This document shows, one piece after another, positions 44,490-52,601 of a stretch of DNA of 64,000 bases. Positions within the stretch are counted from its first letter, which is position 1. Every line of letters begins with the position of its first letter. The DNA is from Streptomyces sp. HUAS MG91 (GTDB lineage Bacteria; Actinomycetota; Actinomycetes; Streptomycetales; Streptomycetaceae): contig NZ_CP159534.1 of NCBI RefSeq assembly GCF_040529335.1, forward strand, positions 2,356,001 to 2,420,000, in the 5' to 3' direction. The notes under the pieces were generated by a model, which searched no databases, was not told where the DNA came from, and saw only the letters and a list, made by a program, of their open reading frames with translations. Position numbers and translations under genes: made by a program.

Positions 44490-44768
44490 TCAGCCCGGGA
44501 TCAGGCCGTCGTCGGAGAGCATGGCGCGGACCTCTTCGAGGGTCGCGTCGGGGGACGGGAGGATCAGCTCGGAGGGCTCCAGGGAGTCGTCCGGGAGCGG
44601 CTCACCGAGCCGGCGCACGGCGTCGAGAAGCGCCCCGAGCGTGCGCCGGAAGCCCTCCTCGTCGCCGGTCTCCATCTCGGCCAGAAGCTCGTCGTCCAGC
44701 TTGTTGAGCTCGGCGATGTGGCTGTCGGCCAGCTTCGCCTGGCCCTCCCCCATGATCCGTACGATCAC
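44490..44768 (-). CDS. pspAA: PspA-associated protein PspAA
   Basis: 92-residue acidic helical protein (MIVRIMGEGQAKLADSHIAELNKLDDELLAEMETGD...) ending in VRAMLSDDGLIPG. Matches the small actinobacterial PspAA family encoded just after PspA. No membrane segment. Presumed partner of PspA in the membrane-stress response; biochemical role unknown. It starts 22 bp after the pspA stop, so they form an operon. Confidence 0.88.
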   Translation of the reverse strand: MIVRIMGEGQAKLADSHIAELNKLDDELLAEMETGDEEGFRRTLGALLDAVRRLGEPLPDDSLEPSELILPSPDATLEEVRAMLSDDGLIPG

Positions 44769-44790
44769 GTCGGCCTCCTCGGGGCTGCTG

Positions 44791-45588
44791 CTACTGCTTG
44801 TCGAAGCGCGGGGTGTCGGTCGGCTGGGCCTGCTGCGGCTGCTGGCCCTGGCCGCCCTCGATCGCCTGCTGCGACGCGGAGGAACCGCCGGCCAGCTCCT
44901 GCTTCATGCGCTGCAGCTCCAGCTCTACATCCGTACCACCGGAGAGCCGGTCGAGCTCGCTCTGGATGTCGTCCTTGGCGAGGCCGGAGGAGTCGTCGAG
45001 GGCGCCGGAGGCGAGCAGCTCGTCGATGGCGCCGGCCCGCGCCTGGAGCTGGGCCGTCTTGTCCTCGGCGCGCTGGATCGCCATGCCGACGTCGCCCATC
45101 TCCTCGGAGATGCCGGAGAACGCCTCGCCGATGCGGGTCTGCGCCTGGGCCGCCGTGTAGGTGGCCTTGATGGTCTCCTTCTTCGTGCGGAAGGCGTCCA
45201 CCTTGGCCTGGAGCCGCTGAGCCGCGAGAGTGAGCTTCTCCTCCTCGCCCTGCAGCGTCTGGTGCTGCGTCTCCAGGTCCGTGACCTGCTGCTGGAGCGC
45301 GGCGCGCCGGGACAGCGCCTCACGGGCCAGGTCCTCGCGGCCGAGCGCGAGCGCCTTGCGGCCCTGGTCCTCCAGCTTGGAGGACTGGCCCTGGAGCTGG
45401 TTCAGCTGCAGTTCCAGGCGCTTGCGGCTGGTGGCGACGTCCGCGACGCCGCGGCGCACCTTCTGCAGCAGCTCCAGCTGCTTCTGGTACGAGTAATCGA
45501 GGGTTTCGCGCGGGTCCTCGGCCCGGTCAAGGGCCTTGTTCGCCTTCGCGCGGAAGATCATCCCCATACGCTTCATGACACCGCTCAT
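44791..45588 (-). CDS. pspA: PspA/IM30 (ESCRT-III-like) membrane stress protein
   Basis: 265 residues, almost entirely coiled-coil helix (RKRLELQLNQLQGQSSKLEDQGRKALALGREDLAREALSRR), with the conserved N-terminus GMIFRAKANKALDRAEDPRETLDYSYQKQ. The C-terminal 30 residues are Gln-rich and disordered. Binds membranes and forms scaffolds that limit proton leakage. Starts at ATG 45588; an internal ATG 12 nt downstream is possible. Operon pspA-pspAA on the minus strand; divergent from the DUF3043 gene with 295 bp between. No pspF or clgR-type gene is adjacent. Confidence 0.93.
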   Translation of the reverse strand: MSGVMKRMGMIFRAKANKALDRAEDPRETLDYSYQKQLELLQKVRRGVADVATSRKRLELQLNQLQGQSSKLEDQGRKALALGREDLAREALSRRAALQQQVTDLETQHQTLQGEEEKLTLAAQRLQAKVDAFRTKKETIKATYTAAQAQTRIGEAFSGISEEMGDVGMAIQRAEDKTAQLQARAGAIDELLASGALDDSSGLAKDDIQSELDRLSGGTDVELELQRMKQELAGGSSASQQAIEGGQGQQPQQAQPTDTPRFDKQ

Positions 45589-45883
45589 GGGCTTCGCGCG
45601 CCCCCTTCTACTGACTGATCAAGCCGACGGTCCAGCTCCGGCACTGCGACACCACCCACAGTACGGGTCCTGCATCTATTACCGCACTGTCCAGGTGCGG
45701 ATGCGCTCATCCCCAAGGACGACTGCGTACGGTGCCGCTCCGGCGCAAGGAGTAGGTGTCCCCCCAGTGGCTGTCCGGACGCACCCGGTGTGTCCCCATG
45801 TGCCTCTATGGACGCACGGTGTTGCCGGATCGTTCCCCATGGGCCTGTGGTCCATGCACGACCACCACGTACCCTTGGCTTTT
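45589..45883. promoter_or_regulatory. Divergent promoter region of pspA and the DUF3043 gene
   Basis: 295 bp without a gene. TACCCT at 45870-45875 sits 8 nt before GTG 45884, so the DUF3043 message may be leaderless. On the minus strand TACTGT near 45660 is a possible pspA -10. No stress-sigma consensus was recognised. Confidence 0.4.
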
Positions 45884-46483
45884 GTGTTCCGTAGCCGATC
45901 CAAGGACGACAAGGCGCCGGCCGACAAGGCCCCGGTGACCTCTCTGTCCAAAGAGACCCGTGACCCGCAGGCGCCCAAGGGCCGCCCCACGCCCAAGCGC
46001 AGCGCGGCCCAGTCGCAGCGCCGCAGCGTGGCCAACACCAAGATGTCGCCGAAGGAGGCCCGCGCCCGCCAGCGCGACGAGCGGCGTTCCGCGATGGAGA
46101 AGCAGCGCGCCGCGCTCGCCAGCGGTGACGAGCGCTATCTGCCCGCGCGCGACAAGGGCCCGGTGCGGCGCTACGCCCGCGACTTCGTCGACTCGCGGTT
46201 CTGCATCGCGGAGTACTTCCTGCCGATGGCGGTGATCATCCTCGTCCTGAGCATGGTCCGCGTCGGCTCGCTGCAGAACATCGCGCTGCTGCTGTGGCTC
46301 TTCGTCATCGTCGCGATCGTGATCGACTCGGCCATCACCGGCTTCCGGCTCAAGAAGCGCCTGGCGGAGAAGTTCCCCGACGAGCGCCGCAAGGGTGCCG
46401 TCGCGTACGCCCTGATGCGCACGCTCCAGATGAAGCGGCTGCGGCTGCCCAAGCCCCAGGTCAAGCGCGGAGAGCGGCCCTGA
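45884..46483 (+). CDS. DUF3043 membrane protein
   Basis: 199 residues. Long basic cytoplasmic head (PKGRPTPKRSAAQSQRRSVANTKMSPKEARARQRDERRSAMEKQRAAL), then two membrane helices (EYFLPMAVIILVLSMVRV; IALLLWLFVIVAIVIDSAITGF) and a basic C-terminus. This is the DUF3043 family, widespread in actinobacteria and of unknown function. GTG at 45884 (VFRSRSKDDKAPADK) matches family starts; upstream in-frame ATGs are rejected. The stop overlaps the CTG start proposed for the next gene. Confidence 0.88.
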   Translation: MFRSRSKDDKAPADKAPVTSLSKETRDPQAPKGRPTPKRSAAQSQRRSVANTKMSPKEARARQRDERRSAMEKQRAALASGDERYLPARDKGPVRRYARDFVDSRFCIAEYFLPMAVIILVLSMVRVGSLQNIALLLWLFVIVAIVIDSAITGFRLKKRLAEKFPDERRKGAVAYALMRTLQMKRLRLPKPQVKRGERP

Positions 46484-47274
46484 GCACGGACGCCTTCGCC
46501 GGGGACGCGCCGGGCGCCTGGCTGGAGAGGCTGGGCGGTCTGCGCAACGTCGTACGGCAGGAACTGGTGTCCCGGCAGCTCGACGAGCAGATAGCCGGGC
46601 GTTTCCCCGTCGGGCAGCGGCTGCGGGTGCTCGACGTCGGGATGGGCCAGGGCACCCAGGCGCTGCGCCTGGCGCGGGCCGGGCACAAGGTGACCGGCGT
46701 GGACCAGGACCCCGCGATGCTCGCCGTCGCGCAGACCGCGCTGGCGGCGGAGCCCGCGGGTGTGCGGGAGCGGGTGCGGTTCGTCGAGGGCAGCGGGATG
46801 GAGACGGGGGTCCACTTCCTGCCCGGCAGTTTCGACGTCGTGCTCTGTCACGGCGTCCTGATGTACGTCGACGAGCCGGACGCGCTGCTCGCGGGACTCG
46901 CGCGGATGCTGGCGCCGGGAGGTCTGCTCTCCCTGCTCGTACGGAACGCGGACGCGCTGGCGATGCGTCCGGGGCTGGCCGGTGACTGGGTCACCGCGCT
47001 CGGCGCCTTCGACTCGCTGAAGTACACCAACCGGCTCGGCCTGGACGTCCGGGCCGACCGGCTCGACGCGCTGACCGCCACGCTCGCCGGGATCGGCGCG
47101 CCGCTGCACGCCTGGTACGGGGTGCGGGTCTTCACCGACCAGGCCGGCGACGCCGCGGCGGTACCGGAGCGCGGGGAGCTGCAGACGCTGCTCGCCGCCG
47201 AGGAGCGCGCCGGGCGCACCGACCCGTACCGGCGGGTGGCCGCGCTGCTGCACCTGTGCGGGGTGCGGGGCTGA
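46480..47274 (+). CDS. Class I SAM-dependent methyltransferase
   Basis: 264 residues. Rossmann methyltransferase core: LRVLDVGMGQGTQALRLARAGHKVTGVDQDPAML (motif I and the acidic residue for the SAM ribose), FDVVLCHGVLMYVDEPDALL (motif IV) and LAPGGLLSLLVRNADAL. The C-terminal LDALTATLAGIGAPLHAWYGVRVFTD resembles the SmtA/CmoM-like group, so tRNA modification is one possibility; the substrate is not determined. There is no ATG/GTG/TTG at the expected N-terminus; CTG at 46480 overlaps the previous TGA and has GGAG 7 nt upstream. The first conventional start, a GTG near 46567, would remove about 29 residues. Confidence 0.83.
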   Translation: MSTDAFAGDAPGAWLERLGGLRNVVRQELVSRQLDEQIAGRFPVGQRLRVLDVGMGQGTQALRLARAGHKVTGVDQDPAMLAVAQTALAAEPAGVRERVRFVEGSGMETGVHFLPGSFDVVLCHGVLMYVDEPDALLAGLARMLAPGGLLSLLVRNADALAMRPGLAGDWVTALGAFDSLKYTNRLGLDVRADRLDALTATLAGIGAPLHAWYGVRVFTDQAGDAAAVPERGELQTLLAAEERAGRTDPYRRVAALLHLCGVRG

Positions 47275-47370
47275 TCCGGGGCTGACCTCCGGGCGCCCCT
47301 CGCGCGCCGGGGTCCGCTGTTCGGCCGCTCAGCGGGAGCGCCCACCCGGGGCGAACGTGACAATCCGGGC

Positions 47371-48450
47371 ATGACTGCTTCTTCGCGTACGCGTACGCGC
47401 CTCGTGCTCCCCGTGGCCTCCGCCGTCTGCTCGGCGGCGCTCGTCGGAGGCTGCTCCGACTCCGGCTCCTCGAACGCCGCGGCGTCGGGGGACGGCTCCA
47501 CGACACAGGCCGCCGCGGCCTCGGGCGGCAACGATCTGCAGGACGCGTACCAAAACGTCATCAAGGACGTCCTGCCGTCCGTGGTCCAGGTGCAGGCCTC
47601 GGCCGACCTCGGTTCCGGTGTCGTCTACGACGACAAGGGGCACATCGTGACCAACGCCCATGTGGTCGGCGAGGAGAAGACGTTCAAGGTGACGACGTCG
47701 ACGAGCGAGGACGAACTGTCGGCGAAGCTCGTCGCCGCGTATCCGGAGCAGGATCTCGCCGTCATCAAGCTGGACAAGGTGCCGGACGGGCTGAAGGCGG
47801 CGGAGTTCGGGGACTCGTCGAAGGTGGCGGTCGGGCAGATCACCCTGGCCATGGGCTCGCCGCTCGGGCTGTCGTCGAGCGTCACCCAGGGCATCGTGTC
47901 GGCGACCGGCCGGACCGTGAGCGAGGGCCGCTCGGGCGGCGGCACAGGCGCGACCATCGCCAACATGGTGCAGACCTCGGCGGCCATCAACCCCGGCAAC
48001 AGCGGGGGCGCCCTGGTCGGCCTGGACAGCCGGGTCATCGGCATCCCGACGCTGGCGGCGACCGATCCCGACCTCGGGGACAGCGCGGCGCCGGGCATCG
48101 GGTTCGCGATCCCCGCGTCGACGGTGACGGACATCGCCGACCAGATCGTCAAGGACGGCAAGGTGACGGACTCCGGGCGGGCGGAGCTCGGCATCACCGC
48201 GCGCGTGGTGGTCGACAGCGGTCTTCAGGCGGCCGGGGTCTCGGTGGTCTCCGTGACGGACGGCGGCCCCGCCGACAAGGCCGGCCTGCGGCCCGGTGAC
48301 GTCATCACCGCGCTCGGCGACGCGAAGATCACCACCATGACCTCCCTTCAGGAGGCCCTGGCCGACGAGAAGCCCGGCGACAAGGTCAAGATCGCCTTCA
48401 CCCGCGACGGCAACGAGAAGTCTGCCGACGTGACCCTCGGCGAGATGTAG
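47371..48450 (+). CDS. HtrA/DegP-like S1C serine protease lipoprotein with PDZ domain
   Basis: 359 residues. Lipoprotein signal with lipobox VGGC (about residue 28), a Ser/Ala linker, a trypsin-like domain with the complete triad His97 (TNAHVVG), Asp128 (QDLAVIKL) and Ser211 (NPGNSGGAL), and a C-terminal PDZ domain (ITARVVVDSGLQAAGVSVVSV; PGDVITALGDAKI). Tethered outside the membrane and expected to degrade misfolded envelope proteins. ATG at 47371. Monocistronic, followed by repeat locus 7. Confidence 0.94.
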   Translation: MTASSRTRTRLVLPVASAVCSAALVGGCSDSGSSNAAASGDGSTTQAAAASGGNDLQDAYQNVIKDVLPSVVQVQASADLGSGVVYDDKGHIVTNAHVVGEEKTFKVTTSTSEDELSAKLVAAYPEQDLAVIKLDKVPDGLKAAEFGDSSKVAVGQITLAMGSPLGLSSSVTQGIVSATGRTVSEGRSGGGTGATIANMVQTSAAINPGNSGGALVGLDSRVIGIPTLAATDPDLGDSAAPGIGFAIPASTVTDIADQIVKDGKVTDSGRAELGITARVVVDSGLQAAGVSVVSVTDGGPADKAGLRPGDVITALGDAKITTMTSLQEALADEKPGDKVKIAFTRDGNEKSADVTLGEM

Positions 48451-48572
48451 CGCCCCGCCAGGGGCGCGGCCACGGAAAAGCCGCGGACGCGTCTGCTCAT
48501 GCACCGAGCAGACGCGTCCGCGGCTTTCGTCGTGGCTGGTCGCGCAGTTCCCCGCGCCCCTTACGGGGCGCT
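48450..48572. repeat. Intergenic palindromic repeat, locus 7
   Basis: A truncated forward core (AGGGGCGCGG then CCACGG, lacking the AACTGCGCGA half) is followed by a perfect 22-bp-arm hairpin, AAAGCCGCGGACGCG + TCTGCTC (48477-48498) / its complement (48506-48527), and a full reverse core (48540-48561). The end overlaps the convergent small gene's 3' coding end. Confidence 0.88.
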
Positions 48573-48782
48573 GGTCTCCTCGGCGTGGAGACTCATGGGG
48601 CCGTAGATCTTGTCGGTGTCCTCGAAGAGGGTCACCTGGTCGGCGCCGCCCTCCGCGAGTTCCTTCCAGTACTCCCCGATCCAGGACTCCGCGTCACCCT
48701 GGGTGGGGAACTCCTCGGGCTGCACCGCCGGAGGCACCTCCGTCCCGTCGGACTTCTCGAACCGCCACGTCCACGCCGCCAT
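48561..48782 (-). CDS. Small hypothetical protein
   Basis: 73 residues (MAAWTWRFEKSDGTEVPP...), Trp-rich and acidic, with FPTQGDAESWIGEYWKELAEGGADQVTLFEDT. No membrane segment or known domain. GGGAGG lies 5 nt before ATG 48782, which supports translation and this start over an upstream one. Small proteins with this opening are common in Streptomyces and have no known role. The last codons overlap the repeat element. Confidence 0.8.
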   Translation of the reverse strand: MAAWTWRFEKSDGTEVPPAVQPEEFPTQGDAESWIGEYWKELAEGGADQVTLFEDTDKIYGPMSLHAEETSAP

Positions 48783-48874
48783 GTCAGCCTCCCGGTATCG
48801 GATGTCCGATGCGCGATGTCCCTGGAAGCCTAGCCGGGCGCGCGGCACCCGAAGCCGCGCGGGAGGATCTTCCT

Positions 48875-50080
48875 GTGGAACTGACACTGCTCGGCACCGG
48901 TGCCCCCGAAGGACTGCCCCGCCCCGACTGCCCGTGCGCCGCCTGCGCGGGCGCGCTCGGCGCGGACGCCCGCGGCGCGACGGCGGTACTGATCGACAGG
49001 GTGCTGCTGCTCGATCTGACGCCGGGCGCGGTGTTCGCGGCGGCCCGCGCGGGGCACAGCCTCGCCGGGGTGCGGCAGGTGCTGCTCACGCACCCGCACG
49101 ACGGGCCCGCCGTCGAGGTCCCGGCGGGGCTGCCGCAGCCGGTGCGGGTGCCGGACGGCCGTGAGCTGGCGCTGATCAGCGGGCACCGGGTGCGGGCGCT
49201 GGCCCTCGACGCCCCCGGCACCGGCTACGAGGTGACCGGCCCCGACGGCGTACGGGTGCTGTATCTGCCGCCGGGGGCCGCGCTCGCCGGGCTCGACACG
49301 GCGCGGGCACCGTACGAGCTGGTCCTCGCCGATGTGGTGGGGCGGCCGGACGCGCTGGCGCGGCTGCGGTCGAGCGGCGCCGTCGGGCCGACCACGGATG
49401 TCGTCGCCGTGCACCTCGGGCACGACGTGCCGCCCGGCGCCGAGCTGACCCGGCGGCTCGCGGCGGCCGGGGCCCGCGCGGTGCCGGACGGGACGGCCCT
49501 GGACGTCGGCGCGTACGAGGACGTGCCCGACGTGCCGCGCAGGACGCTGGTCCTCGGGGGCGCCCGGTCGGGCAAGTCGGTCGAGGCCGAGCGGCGCCTG
49601 GAGGCCTTCCCCGACGTGCTGTACGTGGCGACGGGCGGCACCCGGGGCGGCGACAGCGAGTGGGCGCAGCGGGTCAGCGCGCACCGCGAGCGGCGGCCCG
49701 GATCGTGGCGGACCGCCGAGACCTGCGATCTCGAACCGCTGCTCGCCGACGCCTCGGACCCGGCGCCGCTGCTGATCGACTGCCTGTCGCTGTGGCTGAC
49801 GTACGCCATGGACGAGGTCGGGGCCTGGGACGACGCCGAGTGGGCGGGCGGCGGGGAGAAGGCCCTGCGGGAGAGGGTGGCCGCGCTGGTGGCGGCCGTG
49901 CGGTGCACCCGGCGCACGGTGGTGGCCGTGTCGAACGAGGTGGGGTCGGGGATCGTGCCCGCCACCGCCTCCGGGCGGCGCTACCGCGACGAGCTGGGCC
50001 GGCTGAACGCCGCGTTCGCCGCCGAGTGCGAGCACGTCCTGCTGATCGTGGCCGGTCAGGCGCTCACGCTGCGCGGCTGA
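48875..50080 (+). CDS. cobU: Adenosylcobinamide kinase/guanylyltransferase with N-terminal degenerate MBL-like domain
   Basis: 401 residues. Residues about 222-401 are a normal CobU/CobP: P-loop GGARSGKS near 226, ATGGTRGGDSEWAQRVSAHRERRPGSWRTAE (with the guanylylated His in HRERRP), LLIDCLSLWL and VVAVSNEVGSGIVP. It phosphorylates adenosylcobinamide and transfers GMP. The first 220 residues resemble PhnP-type metallo-beta-lactamase folds (LGTGAPEGLPRPDCPCAACAGA), but the metal motif is degraded (THPHDGPAV instead of HxHxDH), so that half is probably not a hydrolase. GTG at 48875 with GGGAGGA upstream. cobT and cobS lie downstream but not in one operon. Confidence 0.92.
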   Translation: MELTLLGTGAPEGLPRPDCPCAACAGALGADARGATAVLIDRVLLLDLTPGAVFAAARAGHSLAGVRQVLLTHPHDGPAVEVPAGLPQPVRVPDGRELALISGHRVRALALDAPGTGYEVTGPDGVRVLYLPPGAALAGLDTARAPYELVLADVVGRPDALARLRSSGAVGPTTDVVAVHLGHDVPPGAELTRRLAAAGARAVPDGTALDVGAYEDVPDVPRRTLVLGGARSGKSVEAERRLEAFPDVLYVATGGTRGGDSEWAQRVSAHRERRPGSWRTAETCDLEPLLADASDPAPLLIDCLSLWLTYAMDEVGAWDDAEWAGGGEKALRERVAALVAAVRCTRRTVVAVSNEVGSGIVPATASGRRYRDELGRLNAAFAAECEHVLLIVAGQALTLRG

Positions 50081-50096
50081 CGCGGCGGCGCGGCGT

Positions 50097-51167
50097 TCAG
50101 GACGGGTCGGGATTGCGGCGGGCGACGACCCGGTACGCGTTGGAGAAGCCGGTGCGGCCGGCCAGCGGGGCGAGGAGCCGATCGGCGGCCTGGGCGGCGA
50201 CGAGCGCGGGGGTGCCCGCGCAGGTGAGAGCCTGGCGCAGGCCGCGCTGGAGGTCGCTGGGGGCCTTGGTGCGCCACGGGGAGTCGGCGGCGGGCAGCCA
50301 GTGGCCCAGGAAGAGCGCGCAGGCCGCCGTCAGGTCGAGCGGCCGGTGGGGGGTGCGGCGGTCGACGGCGACGACGGTGTAGCCGAGGGCGGCCAGTTCG
50401 GTGCGCAGGTTGGCGAGCGGGATCAGGTGCAGGTGCTGCGGCTGGAAGTACGAGACCCACCACTTGCCGAGCAGGGTCGCCCAGCGGCTCTCGGGGTCCG
50501 GCAGTTCGATCATGAGGTGGCCGCCGGGGCGCAGGACGCGGCGGGCGGCCTTCAGCTCCTCGCGCGGGTCGAGGGAGTGCTCCAGGTAGTGGAACATGCT
50601 CATCGCGTCGTAGCGGCCCGCGAGCCGGGGCGCGAGTTCGGTGAGGAAGCCGCGGTGGGCCTCCTCGATCCGGCCGGCCCTGCGGCCCTCCTCGACGCCG
50701 TCGCCGATGTCGAGGCCGTCGAACGCGGTGTAGGGCAGGACCTCCTTGGCGGCGGCCGCGAAGTGGCACGGGCCGGCGCCGACGTCGAGCCAGCTCTCGG
50801 GTTCGATGTGCCGGAACATGGCGTGGGCGGCGGCCCGGTGGCGTCGGGCGGAGGGGTGGCCGCCGAGGATCTTCTCGGCGTGGCCGGCGCGCAGGCCGTC
50901 GTAGAAGTCCCGGTAGTAGAAGTTCAGGCCCTCGGGGGTCAGCCGCGGGTTCTGGAACGAGTGGCCGCAGGCCCGGCACTGGTCGACGGTGAAGGTGCCC
51001 GGCTTGTGCTGGAGGAGGTCCGTGGTGCGCAGCCGGGTGCGCAGCTTCGTGGAGCCGCACCAGGGGCAGTCGGGGCGGCGCGGCTCGTGGAAGCGTTCGG
51101 TGCCCCGGGCGAGTTCGGTGAGATAGGCGGGGCGGCGCTCGGCGACGGCCTGGGCTGTGGGGGGCAT
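50097..51167 (-). CDS. Class I SAM-dependent methyltransferase with N-terminal zinc ribbon
   Basis: 356 residues. The N-terminal CPWCGS (about residue 36) and CRACGHSFQNP form a zinc ribbon of the type seen in class I methyltransferases acting on sugars or proteins. Then SWLDVGAGPCHFAAAAKEVL (motif I), FHYLEHSLDPREELKAARRVLRPGGHLMIELPDP (motifs II-III, with the HxLEH signature) and a C-terminal helical region. Substrate unknown; glycan or natural-product O-methylation is common for this type. ATG at 51167; convergent with cobU (16-bp gap). Confidence 0.85.
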   Translation of the reverse strand: MPPTAQAVAERRPAYLTELARGTERFHEPRRPDCPWCGSTKLRTRLRTTDLLQHKPGTFTVDQCRACGHSFQNPRLTPEGLNFYYRDFYDGLRAGHAEKILGGHPSARRHRAAAHAMFRHIEPESWLDVGAGPCHFAAAAKEVLPYTAFDGLDIGDGVEEGRRAGRIEEAHRGFLTELAPRLAGRYDAMSMFHYLEHSLDPREELKAARRVLRPGGHLMIELPDPESRWATLLGKWWVSYFQPQHLHLIPLANLRTELAALGYTVVAVDRRTPHRPLDLTAACALFLGHWLPAADSPWRTKAPSDLQRGLRQALTCAGTPALVAAQAADRLLAPLAGRTGFSNAYRVVARRNPDPS

Positions 51168-51391
51168 GCGACTCCTCCGGCTCCACGGGCGGGGCGACGG
51201 CCGCGATACGACAATCCGAACGGCAATCCGATACGAAAGGGAACGTAAGGGATGATCGGCGGCCGTTCAATGACGCTGAGCGTTCGATGCATCGCATGGC
51301 GTAACCGGCCGTGCGACGGGGCTCGGGACCCGCTCTGTGACAGGCGGGACACCAGGGACTCGTGCCGAGTGCGGCCGGTACTGTTCGGCGA

Positions 51392-52447
51392 ATGAGCTCG
51401 CTGAATCTCGATGACTTCACCGACCTGATCGAGCGTCCGGACGGCGGTATGCGCCGCGACGCCGAGGAGCGCAGGGCGCGCTTCGCCGTGCCGCCCGGCG
51501 GGCTCGGCCGCCTGGACGAGCTGGGCGAATGGCTCTCGGCCGCCCAGGGCGCCGTGCCGGTGCGGCCGGTGGCGCGGCCGCGCGTGGTCCTCTTCGCGGG
51601 CGATCACGGGGTGGCCGGTCTCGGGGTGTCGAAGCGGGCCGCGGGCACCGCGGCGGAGCTGGTGCGCGAGGCCGTCGAGGGCGGCTCCCCGGGCGCGGTG
51701 CTCGCGCGGCGACTGGGCGTCGGCGTACGGATCGTCGACCTGTCGCTGGACTGCGAGCCGGACGAGCTGCCCGAGGCCGTGGAGAACCGGCGGGTGCGGC
51801 GCGGCTCCGGCCGGATCGACACCGAGGACGCGCTCACCCCGGAGGAGGCCGAGCAGGCGTTCCGCACGGGCATGGCCGTCGCCGACGAGGAGGCCGACTC
51901 CGGTACGGATCTGGTGGTGCTCGGCGATCTCAGCGTCGGCGGCACGACGGCGGCGGCCACGCTCGTCGCCGCGCTGTGCGGCACGGACGCCTCCGTCGTC
52001 ACCGGGCGCGGTGGCGACCCGATCGACGACCTGGCCTGGATGCGCAAGTGCGCGGCCGTCCGCGACGCGCTGCGCCGGGCCCGCCCGGTCCTCGGCGACC
52101 AGTTGCAGCTGCTCGCCGCGGTGGGCGGCGCGGATCTCGCGGCCGCGACCGGTTTCCTGCTCCAGTGCGCGGTGCGCCGTACGCCGGTGATCCTGGACGG
52201 GGTCGTCTCCGCGGCCTGCGCGCTGGTGGGCCAGCGCGTCGCGTTCCGCGCGCCGGACTGGTGGCTGGCCGGGCAGAACAGCGGGGAGCCCGCGCAGGCC
52301 AAGGCGCTGGACCGGATGGCCATGGAGCCGATGCTCGACCAGGGCGTCAAGGTGGGCGGCGCGGCCGGCGCGCTTCTCGCTCTTCCCCTGGTCCAGGCCG
52401 CGGCGGCGCTGGCCGCCGAACTCCCCGAGGCAGAAGCGCCCCGTTAG
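51392..52447 (+). CDS. cobT: Nicotinate-nucleotide-dimethylbenzimidazole phosphoribosyltransferase
   Basis: 351 residues. Makes alpha-ribazole phosphate for the lower ligand of cobalamin. Visible: PPGGLGRLDELGEWL, VVLFAGDHGVAGLGVSKRA, LGDLSVGGTTAAATLVAAL and EPAQAKALDRMAMEPMLDQGVKVGGAAGAL with the catalytic Glu late in the chain. ATG at 51392 with no ribosome-binding site but with TACTGT at 51379-51384, so the message may be leaderless. Upstream 51168-51391 holds no convincing cobalamin riboswitch. The stop lies 1 bp inside repeat locus 8. Confidence 0.94.
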   Translation: MSSLNLDDFTDLIERPDGGMRRDAEERRARFAVPPGGLGRLDELGEWLSAAQGAVPVRPVARPRVVLFAGDHGVAGLGVSKRAAGTAAELVREAVEGGSPGAVLARRLGVGVRIVDLSLDCEPDELPEAVENRRVRRGSGRIDTEDALTPEEAEQAFRTGMAVADEEADSGTDLVVLGDLSVGGTTAAATLVAALCGTDASVVTGRGGDPIDDLAWMRKCAAVRDALRRARPVLGDQLQLLAAVGGADLAAATGFLLQCAVRRTPVILDGVVSAACALVGQRVAFRAPDWWLAGQNSGEPAQAKALDRMAMEPMLDQGVKVGGAAGALLALPLVQAAAALAAELPEAEAPR

Positions 52448-52572
52448 GGGCGCGGGGAACTGCGCGAGCAACCACGACGAAAGCCGCGGACGCGTCTGCT
52501 CGGTACATGAGCGGACGCGTCCGCGGCTTTTCTACGGCTGCGCGCGCAGTTCTCCGTGCCCCTGACGGGGCT
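52441..52572. repeat. Intergenic palindromic repeat, locus 8 (complete inverted pair)
   Basis: Forward core 52446-52467, hairpin AAAGCCGCGGACGCG + TCTGCTC (52480-52501) / complement with one G-T wobble (52509-52530) and loop GGTACAT, then a diverged reverse core (52542-52563). The hairpin is nearly identical to locus 7 and its loop to locus 4. Confidence 0.88.
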
Positions 52573-52601
52573 TAGGACAAATCACCCAATAAGCTCCCAG
52601 C

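Noticed and set aside
45536..45883. A longer N-terminus for the DUF3043 protein
   Set aside because: The extra residues read through the pspA start region and look non-coding; the GTG at 45884 begins VFRSRSKDDK, which matches the family start as I remember it.
51230..51391. Fragments resembling a cobalamin riboswitch before cobT (CTGTGA, CAGGGACTCG and a G-rich GGGAAC segment)
   Set aside because: The pieces are not in the right order or spacing, the B12-box is not recognisable and the arms do not pair well. A covariance search with the Rfam cobalamin model would decide.
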